Positions 32,745-42,055 of a DNA stretch of 64,000 bases are shown in pieces. The translations under genes and the position numbers were made by a program. Within the stretch, counting starts at the first letter, position 1, and the number at the start of each line of letters is the position of its first letter. The DNA is from Alphaproteobacteria bacterium. GTDB lineage: Bacteria > Pseudomonadota > Alphaproteobacteria > Sphingomonadales > Sphingomonadaceae. The stretch is taken from contig JAHJIJ010000011.1 of the NCBI GenBank assembly GCA_018823325.1, positions 231,330 to 295,329 on the forward strand. The letters are read 5' to 3'. The notes under the pieces were generated by a model. It saw only the letters and a list, made by a program, of their open reading frames with translations. It was not told where the DNA came from and did not search any database.

Positions 32745-33300
32745 GGACATGCCGGCGGCGCTCGCGCCGATGAGCAGTGATATGGCGCAACTGCGCGAGG
32801 ATGCGAGCGGGCTGAGGGATGAACTCGACCTCCTGGCGAGCGGCGCCGAGCGGGCGAGCCGGTTGATCGAGGCGGGGCTGTTGCGGGCGGTGCGGACCGG
32901 GAAGATCGGCTTTGAGGATCTGGGGAAGATCGCCCTCTCGGTCATGGACCAGATCGCCCGGGCAGCGGTGCGCGACGGGCTGGGCGCGATCCTCGGCGGC
33001 GGTGGATCGGACGGACTGCTGGCGCTGGGGACAAGCCTCATCACCGGCGCGCTTGGGCTGCCCGGTCGCGCGACCGGCGGGCCGGTGGCGCCGGGGCGCG
33101 CCTATCTGGTCGGCGAGCGCGGGCCGGAAGTGTTCGTGCCGACGAACAGCGGGCAGATCGTCCCCGGGGGCGGGGCGCAGGGCGGGCGCGACGTGCGCGT
33201 CTCGATCACCGTCAACGGCAGCGGGCAGGAGGCGCCGCGCGCGCTCGCGCGCAGTGCACGCCAGGTGGCGCGGGCGGTCCGCGGCGCGCTGGGGGACTAG
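32737..33300 (+). CDS. Short tail tape-measure protein (GTA g11-like)
   Basis: A 187-residue protein. An N-terminal amphipathic helix (LREDASGLRDELDLLASGAE) and a hydrophobic Gly-rich segment (about 85-115) are followed by RATGGPVAPGRAYLVGERGP and EVFVPTNSGQIVPGG, the usual C-terminal block of tape-measure proteins. RcGTA g11 is similarly short, matching a short tail. The 108 bp after it contain a run of nine G (33321 onwards) and no gene. Confidence 0.83.
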   Translation: MDEDMPAALAPMSSDMAQLREDASGLRDELDLLASGAERASRLIEAGLLRAVRTGKIGFEDLGKIALSVMDQIARAAVRDGLGAILGGGGSDGLLALGTSLITGALGLPGRATGGPVAPGRAYLVGERGPEVFVPTNSGQIVPGGGAQGGRDVRVSITVNGSGQEAPRALARSARQVARAVRGALGD

Positions 33301-33408
33301 GGGGCTCTTCATCTTCTCTTCGGGGGGGGGGGCGCAGGGGGCGCCTCACTTGATACGCGCCGCTGCTGGCGGCGGCGAGCTGCAGCCAATCGACAAAGGA
33401 CAATCAAC

Positions 33409-35736
33409 ATGCCTCACTGGCTTGCGAGCGAGCGGCGCGATCAGGAGAGTGGCGTGGTCAAGCGCTTCTCGCCGCCGTTCTGGACGGTCAATTTCCCGCG
33501 ACCGATGATGGCTTCGGTCGTCACGACCGGAGTGGACGGGCTGCGGGTGGATGCGGTGTTCCATGGCTCGGGCGATCTGGCCGGGCTCATCTGGGACTCC
33601 GCCGACACTTGGGATCATCCGCTGCTGCGGTACGAGACGCGGCGGGACTATCGCGGGTGTCGATTGCGCTTCCGCTGGCGCAGCGGGGGCATCAAGCGGC
33701 TCGACGCGGTCCACGGGCCGACGCTGACCATCGAGGGGAGGGACGCAACAGGCACGTCGCGCGCCTGGTATGTGCGGCTGTGGAATTACGCCGATGGCAA
33801 CCCGGAGGATGCCGTCATCACGCTCGATTTCGATGCGCTGACGGGCGGCTTCGCGCTGCCGGCCGATGCAGACCCGGTGGACGTCCGCGACATCGACCGG
33901 CTGTTCTTCTCCATCGTGCCGACCGACTACGATCAGGGCGACACGATCTTCCCGGTGGCGCGCGAGGGCTGGGTGGAGGTCAGCGACATGGCCTGCGACG
34001 GGGCGGGATCGGTCATCGCCATCGGCGATGCCATGCTGCCCGAGCACGGGCTGTCGATCGCGACTGGCTTTGACGATGCCTACAACCAGACACCCGAGCG
34101 GCTGCTGCGGCAGGCGCTGGCGCTCGGCTATCGCGGGGCGATCAACCATTATGTCGGCATGAGCCACTTCATGCGGCTCGCGCCGGAAGGGGACGCGTTT
34201 CGGGTGACTTTGGCGGGCGGCGCGCTGGCGACCCCATGCCGACGCTGGCATGAGGATTTCGCCGCGCGCTGCAAGACGCTGGGGTTCGACCTGATCCTGT
34301 CCCTCTCCTACGAACTGCTCGATGCCTATTGCCCGGACGCGTGGAAGCAGCGGGCGTGGGATGGCACGCCGGCACTGACCGGCTGGACGCCGCCCTCTAC
34401 GCTGCTTTCGCCCGTGCAGGCGGACGCGAACGGCTATCTGCGGGCGGTGGCGCGAGCCTTTGCGGGCATTGCGCGCGATGCCGGGCTGCCAGTGCGGTTC
34501 CAGATCGGCGAGCCCTGGTGGTGGATCACGGCCGATGGGCGGCCCTGCCTCTATGACGAGGCCGCGCGCGCTGCCTTCGGCGGAGCGCCGCCGGAGATCG
34601 AGACCGTGCGCGGGCCGCTCGACGGCGCGCAGATTGCGCTGCTCGACGCAGCGGGCGCGTTGCTCGCGTCTTCGACGGCGGCGCTGGCGGATGCGGTGCG
34701 GGCAGAAGCGCCCGGAGCCGAGTTGCTGCTGCTGGTCTATCTGCCGACGGTGCTCGACCCCGCCGCGCCGGAGCTCAAGCGCGCCAATGTACCGATCGGC
34801 TGGGCCGCGCCAGCTTTCGACCGGCTCCAGATCGAGGATTATGACTGGGTAACGGAAGGCCGCACGGCCCGATCCGCCGCCGGTCGCGCTGCCATCAATG
34901 CACGGCTGGGCTATCCGGCGGAGGAGCAGCATTATTTCGCCGGATTTCTACCGGCCGGCTGGAGCGCCGAGGCGACGCAGACCGGCTGGGCGCGGATTGC
35001 GGCAGCGGCGGAGGCGGCGCAGGCGCGCGGTCATGCCGCGACTTTCGTCTGGGCGCTGCCGCAGGTGGCGCGCGATGGCTTCACCTATTTCCGGCTTTCA
35101 GGAGATGCGGACGTGCAGCATTTCGACGACCTCGCCTTTCCGCTCGACATCGGCCAGCGCGCGCAAGTGGCGCCGGCGTTCTCCACCCGGATCGTGGAGA
35201 GCATGTCAGGCCATGAACAGCGCAGCACGCAATGGGCCGATGCGCGGCTGGCGTTCGATGCGGGACCCGGGATACGATCCGAAGCGGACATCGCGACGCT
35301 GATCGCATTCTTCCGTGCCCGGCGCGGCGCTGCGCGCGGCTTCCGCTTTCGCGATCCGTTCGATCACGCATCGGGCGCGTTCGGCGTGCCGCCCGGACCG
35401 GTCGACCAGTGGATCGGGACCGGAGACGGGGTGACCACCAACTTCCAGCTGCGCAAGAACTACGGCGCGGACGATCCGCAGCAGCGGCGCATTAGGCGGC
35501 CGGTGGCGGGAAGCATTCGCATCGCCGTGGATGGCGCTGAGCGGTTTGCCGGCTGGGCGCATGTCGGCATGGGCGAGATCGCCTTCGAAGAGGCGCCCGC
35601 CCCGGGCGCGGTGGTGACGGCGGGCTTCCTGTTCGATGTGCCGGTGCGCTTTGCCGAAGACCGGCTGGAGATCGACCGGGAGACCTTTGCGGCCGGGATC
35701 GTGCCCTCGGTGCCGCTGGTGGAGGTGCGCGAGTGA
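33409..35736 (+). CDS. DUF2460 tail protein fused to a glycosidase-like N-terminal region (GTA g12 position)
   Basis: A 775-residue protein. The C-terminal 205 residues are DUF2460 (FSTRIVESMSGHEQRSTQWA, RGAARGFRFRDPFDH, VTTNFQLRKNYG, FLFDVPVRFAEDRLEI). In RcGTA, g12 is only that domain. Here 570 residues precede it, including a segment resembling a TIM-barrel glycosidase: LGFDLILSLSYELLDAYCPD, PVRFQIGEPWWWITADG, DRLQIEDYDWVTEG and HAATFVWALPQ. It probably sits at the tail tip and may act on the cell envelope. Stop overlaps the DUF2163 gene. Confidence 0.8.
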   Translation: MPHWLASERRDQESGVVKRFSPPFWTVNFPRPMMASVVTTGVDGLRVDAVFHGSGDLAGLIWDSADTWDHPLLRYETRRDYRGCRLRFRWRSGGIKRLDAVHGPTLTIEGRDATGTSRAWYVRLWNYADGNPEDAVITLDFDALTGGFALPADADPVDVRDIDRLFFSIVPTDYDQGDTIFPVAREGWVEVSDMACDGAGSVIAIGDAMLPEHGLSIATGFDDAYNQTPERLLRQALALGYRGAINHYVGMSHFMRLAPEGDAFRVTLAGGALATPCRRWHEDFAARCKTLGFDLILSLSYELLDAYCPDAWKQRAWDGTPALTGWTPPSTLLSPVQADANGYLRAVARAFAGIARDAGLPVRFQIGEPWWWITADGRPCLYDEAARAAFGGAPPEIETVRGPLDGAQIALLDAAGALLASSTAALADAVRAEAPGAELLLLVYLPTVLDPAAPELKRANVPIGWAAPAFDRLQIEDYDWVTEGRTARSAAGRAAINARLGYPAEEQHYFAGFLPAGWSAEATQTGWARIAAAAEAAQARGHAATFVWALPQVARDGFTYFRLSGDADVQHFDDLAFPLDIGQRAQVAPAFSTRIVESMSGHEQRSTQWADARLAFDAGPGIRSEADIATLIAFFRARRGAARGFRFRDPFDHASGAFGVPPGPVDQWIGTGDGVTTNFQLRKNYGADDPQQRRIRRPVAGSIRIAVDGAERFAGWAHVGMGEIAFEEAPAPGAVVTAGFLFDVPVRFAEDRLEIDRETFAAGIVPSVPLVEVRE

Positions 35737-36548
35737 GCGCCGCGGAAATCCTGGGCAAGCCGCTCTGCGCGCTGGCCTTTTGCTGGCGGCTGGAGCGGCG
35801 CGATGGAGTCACCATCGGGCTTACGAGTCATGACCGGGCTTTGACGATAGATGGGCTGCTATACGCCGCGACGCCGGGGATTACGCCGAGCGCGATCCTG
35901 CGCGGCGGCGGCGAGCAGGAACTGACCGAGCTGCAGGGCGCGATCAGCAGTGCCGCGATCAGCGAGGCCGATCTCGACGCGGGACGCTGGGACGGGGCGA
36001 CGCTGCTGCTGCATCTCACCGAATGGACTGATCCCGGCGTGCTCTGGGTGGAGCTGGCGCGTGGTGAGTTCGGCGGCATCGAGCGCAGCGGTGCAGCTTA
36101 TTCGGTGGGCTTGCGTTCGGGGCTTGCGAACGTGCTGGAACGCGCGGTGGCGCCCGTGACCAGCGCAACGTGCCGGGCGGCGCTTGGCGACCGGGATTGC
36201 AGCGTGGATCTGCGGCGGCACCAGCGGATTGTTTCGGTGAGCGAGGTGGCCGATGAGGCTGTACTATGTGCGGGGCTGGTGGCGGGGCGCTATCCCTTTG
36301 GGCGACTGCGCTGGCTGGAAGGACCAAATTGCGGTTTGGTTCAGCCGATTGTGGATCAGGATGGCGACACGCTTTTCCTCTCGGAGCCGCCGGCTTTTCC
36401 GGTGACACCAGGCACGCGCGCATTGCTGACCGAGGGCTGCGACAAGCGGCTGGCCACCTGTGCCGGGCGCTTTGGCAATGCCGTGAATTTTCGCGGTGAG
36501 CCGCATTTGCCCGGCATGGACCTGCTGACTCGCTATCCGGGGAGCTGA
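35733..36548 (+). CDS. DUF2163 tail protein (GTA g13-like)
   Basis: A 271-residue protein of the DUF2163/phage_BR0599 family: LAFCWRLERRDGVTIGLTSH near the N-terminus and a C-terminal EGCDKRLATCAGRFGNAVNF, with FRGEPHLPGMDLLTRYPG at the end. It forms part of the tail hub in GTAs. GTG 35733 overlaps the stop of the DUF2460 protein. Confidence 0.9.
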   Translation: MSAAEILGKPLCALAFCWRLERRDGVTIGLTSHDRALTIDGLLYAATPGITPSAILRGGGEQELTELQGAISSAAISEADLDAGRWDGATLLLHLTEWTDPGVLWVELARGEFGGIERSGAAYSVGLRSGLANVLERAVAPVTSATCRAALGDRDCSVDLRRHQRIVSVSEVADEAVLCAGLVAGRYPFGRLRWLEGPNCGLVQPIVDQDGDTLFLSEPPAFPVTPGTRALLTEGCDKRLATCAGRFGNAVNFRGEPHLPGMDLLTRYPGS

Positions 36549-36551
36549 GCG

Positions 36552-36950
36552 ATGGACGCTCGGGAAAGGGTGGCGGCGCAGGCTCAGGCGCTGGTTGGCG
36601 TGCCATTCCGTTTGCATGGACGCAGCGCGGCGACGGGCGTGGATTGCGTGGGACTTGTTGCGCTGGCGGCCAAGGGAGCCGGGCTGCGGGTGCCGCCGCT
36701 GCCGGCTTATGGCCTGCGCGGCATGGGCTCGGCAAAGGCGGTGCAGTGGTTGGCCCGCTGCGGCCTGTTGTCGGTGGATCACGCCGGCGCGGGGGATGTG
36801 CTGCTCGTCGAGAGTGGGCCGATGCAGCTCCATCTGATGATCGTGACTCGGGCCGGGATCGTCCACGCACATGCCGGGCTGGGCCGGGTGGTGCTGACGC
36901 CGGGACCATCGCCCTGGCCGCTGCTTGGTGCGTGGCGTTTTCAGGAGTGA
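36552..36950 (+). CDS. NlpC/P60-type cell-wall peptidase of the tail (GTA g14-like)
   Basis: A 132-residue cysteine peptidase: VGVPFRLHGRSAATGVDCVG contains the catalytic Cys, and MQLHLMIVTRAGIVHAHAGL holds the His region. It corresponds to the GTA g14 peptidase that helps DNA entry through the peptidoglycan. It starts four bases after the DUF2163 gene. Confidence 0.88.
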   Translation: MDARERVAAQAQALVGVPFRLHGRSAATGVDCVGLVALAAKGAGLRVPPLPAYGLRGMGSAKAVQWLARCGLLSVDHAGAGDVLLVESGPMQLHLMIVTRAGIVHAHAGLGRVVLTPGPSPWPLLGAWRFQE

Positions 36951-36954
36951 GACA

Positions 36955-39177
36955 ATGGCGACTTTGGTTCTGACTGCCGTGGGCAGCGCGCTCGGCGGGA
37001 CGTTGGGGGCTGTCGGGGCGGCGGTGGGCGGCGCTGTGGGGGCATTGGCGGGGCGGTCCATCGACGGGCTGATTTTCCGACCGGGTGGGAGGACCGGGCC
37101 ACGACTGAGCGATCTGCAGGTGCAGACATCGCGCTACGGCGCGCCGATTCCGCGTTTGTACGGCGCCATTCGCGTCGCTGGGACGGTGATCTGGGCAACG
37201 GACCTCAAGGAAAGCCAATCGACCAGCGGCGGCGGCAAGGGGAAGCCGAGCGTGACCACCTACAGCTATTCGGCGAGCCTTGCGGTGGCGCTGTCTTCGC
37301 GCGCCATTGCCGGCATCGGCCGGATCTGGGCGGATGGCAATCTGTTGCGCGGGGCGGCGGGCGACTTCAAATCGCCGATGGGCGCATTCCGGCTGCACAC
37401 GGGTGGCGCGGATCAGGCGGTTGATCCGCTGATTGCCTCGGCTGTGGGGACGGGGCAGTGCCCGGCGTACCGCGATTGCGCCTATGCTGTGTTCGAGGGG
37501 ATGCAACTGGCGGACTTCGGCAATCGTATCCCATCGCTGACTTTTGAGGTGATCGCGGATCACGGGCCGGTGAGCCTCGCGGCCATCGCATCTGACCTTG
37601 CCGGGCGCTCTGTAACCTACGAAGGCACGGGTGGTCCGGTGAGTGTGCAGGGCTTCGCCGCAGAGGGCACGCTGGATGATGCGATGCGCGACGTGGTGGC
37701 GCTGAATGACCTGCGATGGAAGGACAGCGGGGGCGCGCTGGCGCTGTCGGCTGGTGTCGAGGCGACGCATGTGATCGATCCCGCGCGGGCGGTGCGCAGC
37801 GTCGATTGCGAGCGGCAGGCCGAAGCACAGCATCTGCGTGCGCCGATTGAAACCATCGCGGCGCGGCTGGCGATCCGTCATCATGACTCCGCACGCGATT
37901 ATCAGCTTGGTTTGCAGACAGCTTCACGGCCCGGCCCCGGCATGCGCATCGAGGAGATGGACCTGCCGGCGGTGATGAGCGCTGACGATGTGCGGCGGCT
38001 GGCCGACCAGAAGCTGCGCTCGATGTTGCAGCGGCGCAGGAGTCTGAAAGTCAGCGCCGATTGGCGCGCTCTGCTGGTCGGGACGGGCGATATCGTGACG
38101 CTGGCGGGCGAGCCGGGGCGCTGGCTGGTGGAGGCAAGCGAATGGGACGACATGGCCGTGCGCCTGAGCCTGCGCGCTTTCATGAGCGGTACGCGGGCAA
38201 TTTCGGCATCGGGCGAATCGGGCGAGCCGATCCAGCAGCCGGATCTGGTGCAGGGGCCGACCTCGCTAGCGATTGTGGAAATGCCGGGAGACGGCGTATC
38301 GGCCGCGTCGGTACCACTCATCATGGCGGCAGCCTGCGGGAGCAGCGCCGGGTGGCGGCGTGCGGCGCTCTTCCGCTACGATCCGGCGCTGGAACTGGCC
38401 GAGCCGATTGGCAGCACAGCGCCGCGGGCGGTGATCGGGCGGACAATCGGCGTGCTTCCTCAGGGTGAGCCCTGGCGGTTGGATCTGCGCAGCAGCATCG
38501 AGGTTATTCTCGACGACCCGAGCGACGTGCTCACGGGCGTGGCGGACGATCTGCTGCCGGGCGGGGCGAATCTCTGCCAGATCGGTGAGGAGCTGCTGCA
38601 GTTCGGGCAGGCCGATGCCGTGGCGCCGGGGCATTATCGTCTTTCCCGACTTGTGCGGGGACGGCTGGGCACTGAGTGGGCGGCGGCAACGCACGCTCCC
38701 GACGAGCGGTTCGTGCTGTTGGAGCAAGACCGCCTGGTTCCCGTGCCGGCGGATGCGGCCGCTGCGGGCACGACGCTCATCTTGCGCGCGATCGGCAGTG
38801 GCGACACAGTGCCGGCGCAGGACAGCCGCTTTATCGATGGCCGCGCGATGATGCCGCTGGCGCCGGTCCATGGGCGGATCACGCAATTGCCGGGCGGCGA
38901 TCTTGAAATCGGCTGGGTCCGCAGGAGCCGCCTCGGCTGGGGATGGATCGATGGCTCCGATGCACCGCTTGGCGAGGAGCGGGAAGCCTATGTCGTGAAC
39001 GTGGTGGCCGCGGGACGCGTTCTGCGGCGATGGGAGCCGACTGAACCTGTCGCGATCTATGCGGCCGGTGACATAGCTGCCGATCTGGCAACGGCGGCAC
39101 CCGGCTTCCCGCACATCGAGATCAGGCAGACGGGAAGCTGGGGAGCCAGCCGCCCGTTGTTGCTTCCGATCGGCTGA
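36955..39177 (+). CDS. Tail host-specificity/hub protein (GTA g15-like, short form)
   Basis: A 740-residue protein. It starts with a Gly/Ala-rich hydrophobic segment (VGSALGGTLGAVGAAVGGAV), then the hub domain with LQVQTSRYGAPIPRLYGAIR, GTVIWATDLKES and AYRDCAYAVFEGMQLADFGN, and ends in fibronectin-like beta domains. RcGTA g15 has about 1300 residues and includes a GTA TIM-barrel; that part is lacking here, and a TIM-like region is found instead in the DUF2460 gene. ATG 36955 with CAGGAG upstream. Confidence 0.85.
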   Translation: MATLVLTAVGSALGGTLGAVGAAVGGAVGALAGRSIDGLIFRPGGRTGPRLSDLQVQTSRYGAPIPRLYGAIRVAGTVIWATDLKESQSTSGGGKGKPSVTTYSYSASLAVALSSRAIAGIGRIWADGNLLRGAAGDFKSPMGAFRLHTGGADQAVDPLIASAVGTGQCPAYRDCAYAVFEGMQLADFGNRIPSLTFEVIADHGPVSLAAIASDLAGRSVTYEGTGGPVSVQGFAAEGTLDDAMRDVVALNDLRWKDSGGALALSAGVEATHVIDPARAVRSVDCERQAEAQHLRAPIETIAARLAIRHHDSARDYQLGLQTASRPGPGMRIEEMDLPAVMSADDVRRLADQKLRSMLQRRRSLKVSADWRALLVGTGDIVTLAGEPGRWLVEASEWDDMAVRLSLRAFMSGTRAISASGESGEPIQQPDLVQGPTSLAIVEMPGDGVSAASVPLIMAAACGSSAGWRRAALFRYDPALELAEPIGSTAPRAVIGRTIGVLPQGEPWRLDLRSSIEVILDDPSDVLTGVADDLLPGGANLCQIGEELLQFGQADAVAPGHYRLSRLVRGRLGTEWAAATHAPDERFVLLEQDRLVPVPADAAAAGTTLILRAIGSGDTVPAQDSRFIDGRAMMPLAPVHGRITQLPGGDLEIGWVRRSRLGWGWIDGSDAPLGEEREAYVVNVVAAGRVLRRWEPTEPVAIYAAGDIAADLATAAPGFPHIEIRQTGSWGASRPLLLPIG

Positions 39178-39225
39178 GCCGGCGGACCTGCCGGCGCATA
39201 TCAATGAACACAGAAGGACGAACGC

Positions 39226-39723
39226 ATGGCTCAGACCGACCGATTTCGCCTGCCGCTGCTCGCTGCGGGTCAAGCGCAGAAGGAACTGACGCATAATGAA
39301 GCCCTGTCGCTGGTCGACCTCGCCATGGGCCGGACTGTGGAAAGTGTGGCACTTGCCTCCCCGCCCACGTCACCGGAGCCCGGCCAGTGCTGGATCGTCG
39401 CAAGCGGCGGCGAGGGGGCATGGGCGGGTCGAGACCATGCGATAGCGGGGTGGACCGCCAGTGGATGGCGTTTACTTGATCCCTTCAACGGGCTAATTTG
39501 CTGGGTAAGCGATATTCAGCACTGCGTCCGCTTCGATGGCTTTTCGTGGATTGCCGAGAGTGCGCGCCTTGACGGCTTTTATGTGGGCGAGCAGCGCGTC
39601 GTTGGCACTCGTCAGCCGGCTATTGCAAATCCTGGCGGGGGAGCGACTGCCGACCCCGAGGCCAGGGCGGCCATCAATGCAATGCTGGACGCGCTGCGGG
39701 CTCACGGCTTGATCGGATCGTAA
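39226..39723 (+). CDS. DUF2793 protein, end of the GTA-like cluster
   Basis: A 165-residue DUF2793 protein: RFRLPLLAAGQAQKELTHNE, GQCWIVASGGEGAWAGRDHA, then WRLLDPFNGLICWVSDIQHC. It is common at the end of GTA or prophage tail clusters in Sphingomonadales and in tail-fibre proteins, where it may contribute to receptor binding. The following 194 bp to ompA contain no gene. Confidence 0.85.
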   Translation: MAQTDRFRLPLLAAGQAQKELTHNEALSLVDLAMGRTVESVALASPPTSPEPGQCWIVASGGEGAWAGRDHAIAGWTASGWRLLDPFNGLICWVSDIQHCVRFDGFSWIAESARLDGFYVGEQRVVGTRQPAIANPGGGATADPEARAAINAMLDALRAHGLIGS

Positions 39724-39917
39724 CCCGGCATAAAACACAAAGACGCAGTCGGTTCCCAACATACGTGGTGCCAGCGGAATATTTCGCGACGATGATGCAT
39801 TAGCTGTAAACAATGCGGCATTTACGCAACATGCAGTGAATGCATGCTTGTATCCTTTGCGGACCGACACTAAAAACACCCTGCAGCATTTTACGATCAA
39901 CCTGAAAGGGGAATGAT

Positions 39918-41012
39918 ATGCGGAAGCTTGGCCTCGCCATAGCACTCGCTTCGACCGCGATGGCCTCTCCATCGCTCGCCAAGGACGGCGCCTGGTATCT
40001 GGGCGGCGACGTTGGCGCGATCATCGTCGAGGACTCTGAATCCACCTACGAGCCCGGCACCGTTGCCGGTCTTGCGTCCACCACTGGTGTGACGGCCAAC
40101 ACCCCGCATAAGGTCGGCTACGACGCTGCGGGTTATGTGGGTTACGACTTCGGCGCGTTCCGCCTGGAAGCCGAATACTCGCACAAGAAGGCGATGAACA
40201 AGAACACGTCCTACTCGAACGTGACGGCCGGCGATCTGCCGGGCGGTCAGGCTCGTGTTGACAGCATCATGCTGAACGGCATGCTCGACTTCGGTCCCGA
40301 TGACGGCCTTCAGGGCTTTGTCGGCGGTGGTGTCGGCGTTGCTCGTTCGAAGATCTCGCTGCCCGACACGCGTGATTCCGACACGGGCTTTGCCTGGCAG
40401 GCAATTGCCGGCGTTCGCTATCCGGTGAGCAACAGCGTCGATCTGTCGTTGAAGTATCGCTTCTTCAACCATGACAACATCGACCTGATGAACACGGCTG
40501 GCACGGCGCTCGAGACTGAGGTTCGCAGCCACAGCATTCTCGCCGGTCTGGTGTTCAACTTCGGTGGTGAAGAGCCGGCTCCGCCGCCGCCTCCCCCGCC
40601 GCCGCCCCCGCCGCCCCCGCCGCCTCCGCCTCCGCCTCCGCCGCCTCCGCCGGTCGCGCAGTGCCAGCCGGGTCCGTATATCGTGTTCTTCGAGTGGGAT
40701 AGCGCCGACATTACGCCGGACGCCGCCTCGATCCTCGACAACGCGGTTTCGGCTTATGCGAACTGCGGCAGCGCCCAGGTCATGCTTGCCGGTCACGCTG
40801 ACCGTTCGGGTTCGGCCACCTACAACATGGGTCTGTCCGAGCGTCGTAACGCATCGGTCCGTGGTTACCTCACCTCGCGTGGTATCTCGGACGGCGTCAT
40901 CTCGACCGAAGCCTTCGGTGAATCGCGTCCGCGCGTTGACACCGCCGACGGTGTTCGCGAGCTGCAGAACCGTCGCGTGGAAATCACCTACGGTCCGGGT
41001 TCGGGCAACTAA
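39918..41012 (+). CDS. OmpA-family outer membrane protein with long polyproline linker
   Basis: A 364-residue protein with a signal peptide (residues 1-21, cleavage after SLA). An N-terminal beta-barrel of about 200 residues (GYDAAGYVGYDFGAFRLEAE, LKYRFFNHDNIDL, SILAGLVFNFGG) is followed by an uninterrupted run of roughly 25 prolines and then the OmpA peptidoglycan-binding domain (VFFEWDSADITPDA, LAGHADRSG, NMGLSERRNASVRGYL). It tethers the outer membrane to peptidoglycan. Start has AAAGGGG upstream and a strong terminator follows, so it is a single-gene unit. Confidence 0.93.
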   Translation: MRKLGLAIALASTAMASPSLAKDGAWYLGGDVGAIIVEDSESTYEPGTVAGLASTTGVTANTPHKVGYDAAGYVGYDFGAFRLEAEYSHKKAMNKNTSYSNVTAGDLPGGQARVDSIMLNGMLDFGPDDGLQGFVGGGVGVARSKISLPDTRDSDTGFAWQAIAGVRYPVSNSVDLSLKYRFFNHDNIDLMNTAGTALETEVRSHSILAGLVFNFGGEEPAPPPPPPPPPPPPPPPPPPPPPPPPVAQCQPGPYIVFFEWDSADITPDAASILDNAVSAYANCGSAQVMLAGHADRSGSATYNMGLSERRNASVRGYLTSRGISDGVISTEAFGESRPRVDTADGVRELQNRRVEITYGPGSGN

Positions 41013-41044
41013 GAGCTTTCCGCTTCGGCGGGACGAAAAGGAAA

Positions 41045-41073
41045 GGGGTCGGCTCGTCCGGCCCCTTTTTTTT
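41045..41073 (+). terminator. Rho-independent terminator of ompA
   Basis: GGGGTCGG (41045-41052) pairs with CCGGCCCC (41058-41065), five-base loop, followed by eight T. Confidence 0.9.
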
Positions 41074-41231
41074 GTTTTCTCCCGATCCCGGGGGCCGGAA
41101 GGCTGCCCTTTGGTTCTCCGGATGCCGATTGCGGGTGCGCGTTGACCGGTTTCACTTGAAATCGAAAGGCATAGCCCGATATTATGCAACTGAAACCCCG
41201 GCACTGGTGCCGGAACAAGGAGATGATTGAG

Positions 41232-41963
41232 ATGGCGAATTGGCCAGATCCCCGGACGTCCGCTACAGGTTATGGCGGCGCCTCAACGAATGCGAGCGAG
41301 GTCGCTTTCGACGCGGGCCTGCGCTCCTACATGCTGTCGATCTACAACTACATGGCCAGTGGCGTGCTCGTCACCGGCATCGTGGCGCTGCTGTTCGCCA
41401 GCTCCGGCCTTGCCGAGCAGGTACTTGTTACCCCGCTGCGCTGGCTGATCATGCTTGCCCCGCTGGCCTTCGTGATGGTGCTCAGCTTCGGCATCCACAA
41501 GCTCCAGACGAGCACCGCACAGATGCTTTACTGGGCGTTTGCGGTGGTCATGGGTCTTTCCATGTCCTCGATCTTCCTCGTCTTCACGGGCGTATCGATC
41601 GCGCAGACTTTCTTCGCGACGGCTGCGGCATTCGTGGGCCTGAGCCTCTATGGCTACACGACCAAGAAGGATCTCTCGGGCTTCGGCACGTTCCTGATCA
41701 TGGGCGTGATCGGCATTCTGGTCGCGATGGTGATCAACATCTTCGTGCAGTCGACGGCTCTTCAGCTGGCGATCAGCATCCTGGGTGTTCTGATCTTCGC
41801 AGGTCTGACGGCTTATGATACGCAGCGCCTCAAGAGCATGTACGCCCAGATCGCCGGCACCGACATGATGGGCAAGGCCGTGATCATGGGTGCGCTGAGC
41901 CTCTATCTGGACTTCGTGAACATGTTCACGTTCCTCCTCCAGCTTCTGGGCAACCGCGAATAA
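41232..41963 (+). CDS. Bax inhibitor-1/YccA family membrane protein
   Basis: A 243-residue inner-membrane protein with about seven hydrophobic helices (for example VTGIVALLFASSGL, LIMLAPLAFVMVLSFGI, IMGVIGILVAMVINIFV). It also has the family motifs YNYMASGVLVTG near the N-terminus and GLTAYDTQRLKSMYAQ before the last helices. Bacterial members are Ca2+-leak or protease-modulating proteins such as YccA/YbhL. ATG 41232 is used with AAGGAG nine bases upstream. It shares a palindromic terminator with the convergent GST gene. Confidence 0.92.
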   Translation: MANWPDPRTSATGYGGASTNASEVAFDAGLRSYMLSIYNYMASGVLVTGIVALLFASSGLAEQVLVTPLRWLIMLAPLAFVMVLSFGIHKLQTSTAQMLYWAFAVVMGLSMSSIFLVFTGVSIAQTFFATAAAFVGLSLYGYTTKKDLSGFGTFLIMGVIGILVAMVINIFVQSTALQLAISILGVLIFAGLTAYDTQRLKSMYAQIAGTDMMGKAVIMGALSLYLDFVNMFTFLLQLLGNRE

Positions 41964-41988
41964 TCGCACAGCCTCGACAACAAACAGG

Positions 41989-42020
41989 AAAGGGTCCGGA
42001 GATCGATCTCCGGACCCTTT
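41989..42020. terminator. Bidirectional terminator between Bax1-family and GST genes
   Basis: A perfect palindrome of two 16-bp arms (41989-42004, 42005-42020) containing AAAGGGTCCGGAGATC. It gives a T-tract on each strand and lies between two converging genes. Confidence 0.85.
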
Positions 42021-42055
42021 TCCATGGGCGCGCAAGGTGCCCTGAAAGCGGCAAT

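Noticed and set aside
36016..37884. A 622-codon minus-strand frame across the DUF2163, NlpC/P60 and hub genes
   Set aside because: Low-complexity Pro/Arg/Ser composition and crosses three real tail genes.
40570..40660. CCG-rich tract considered as a CRISPR-like or tandem DNA repeat
   Set aside because: It is coding sequence for the polyproline linker of OmpA. No CRISPR array was seen anywhere in the window.
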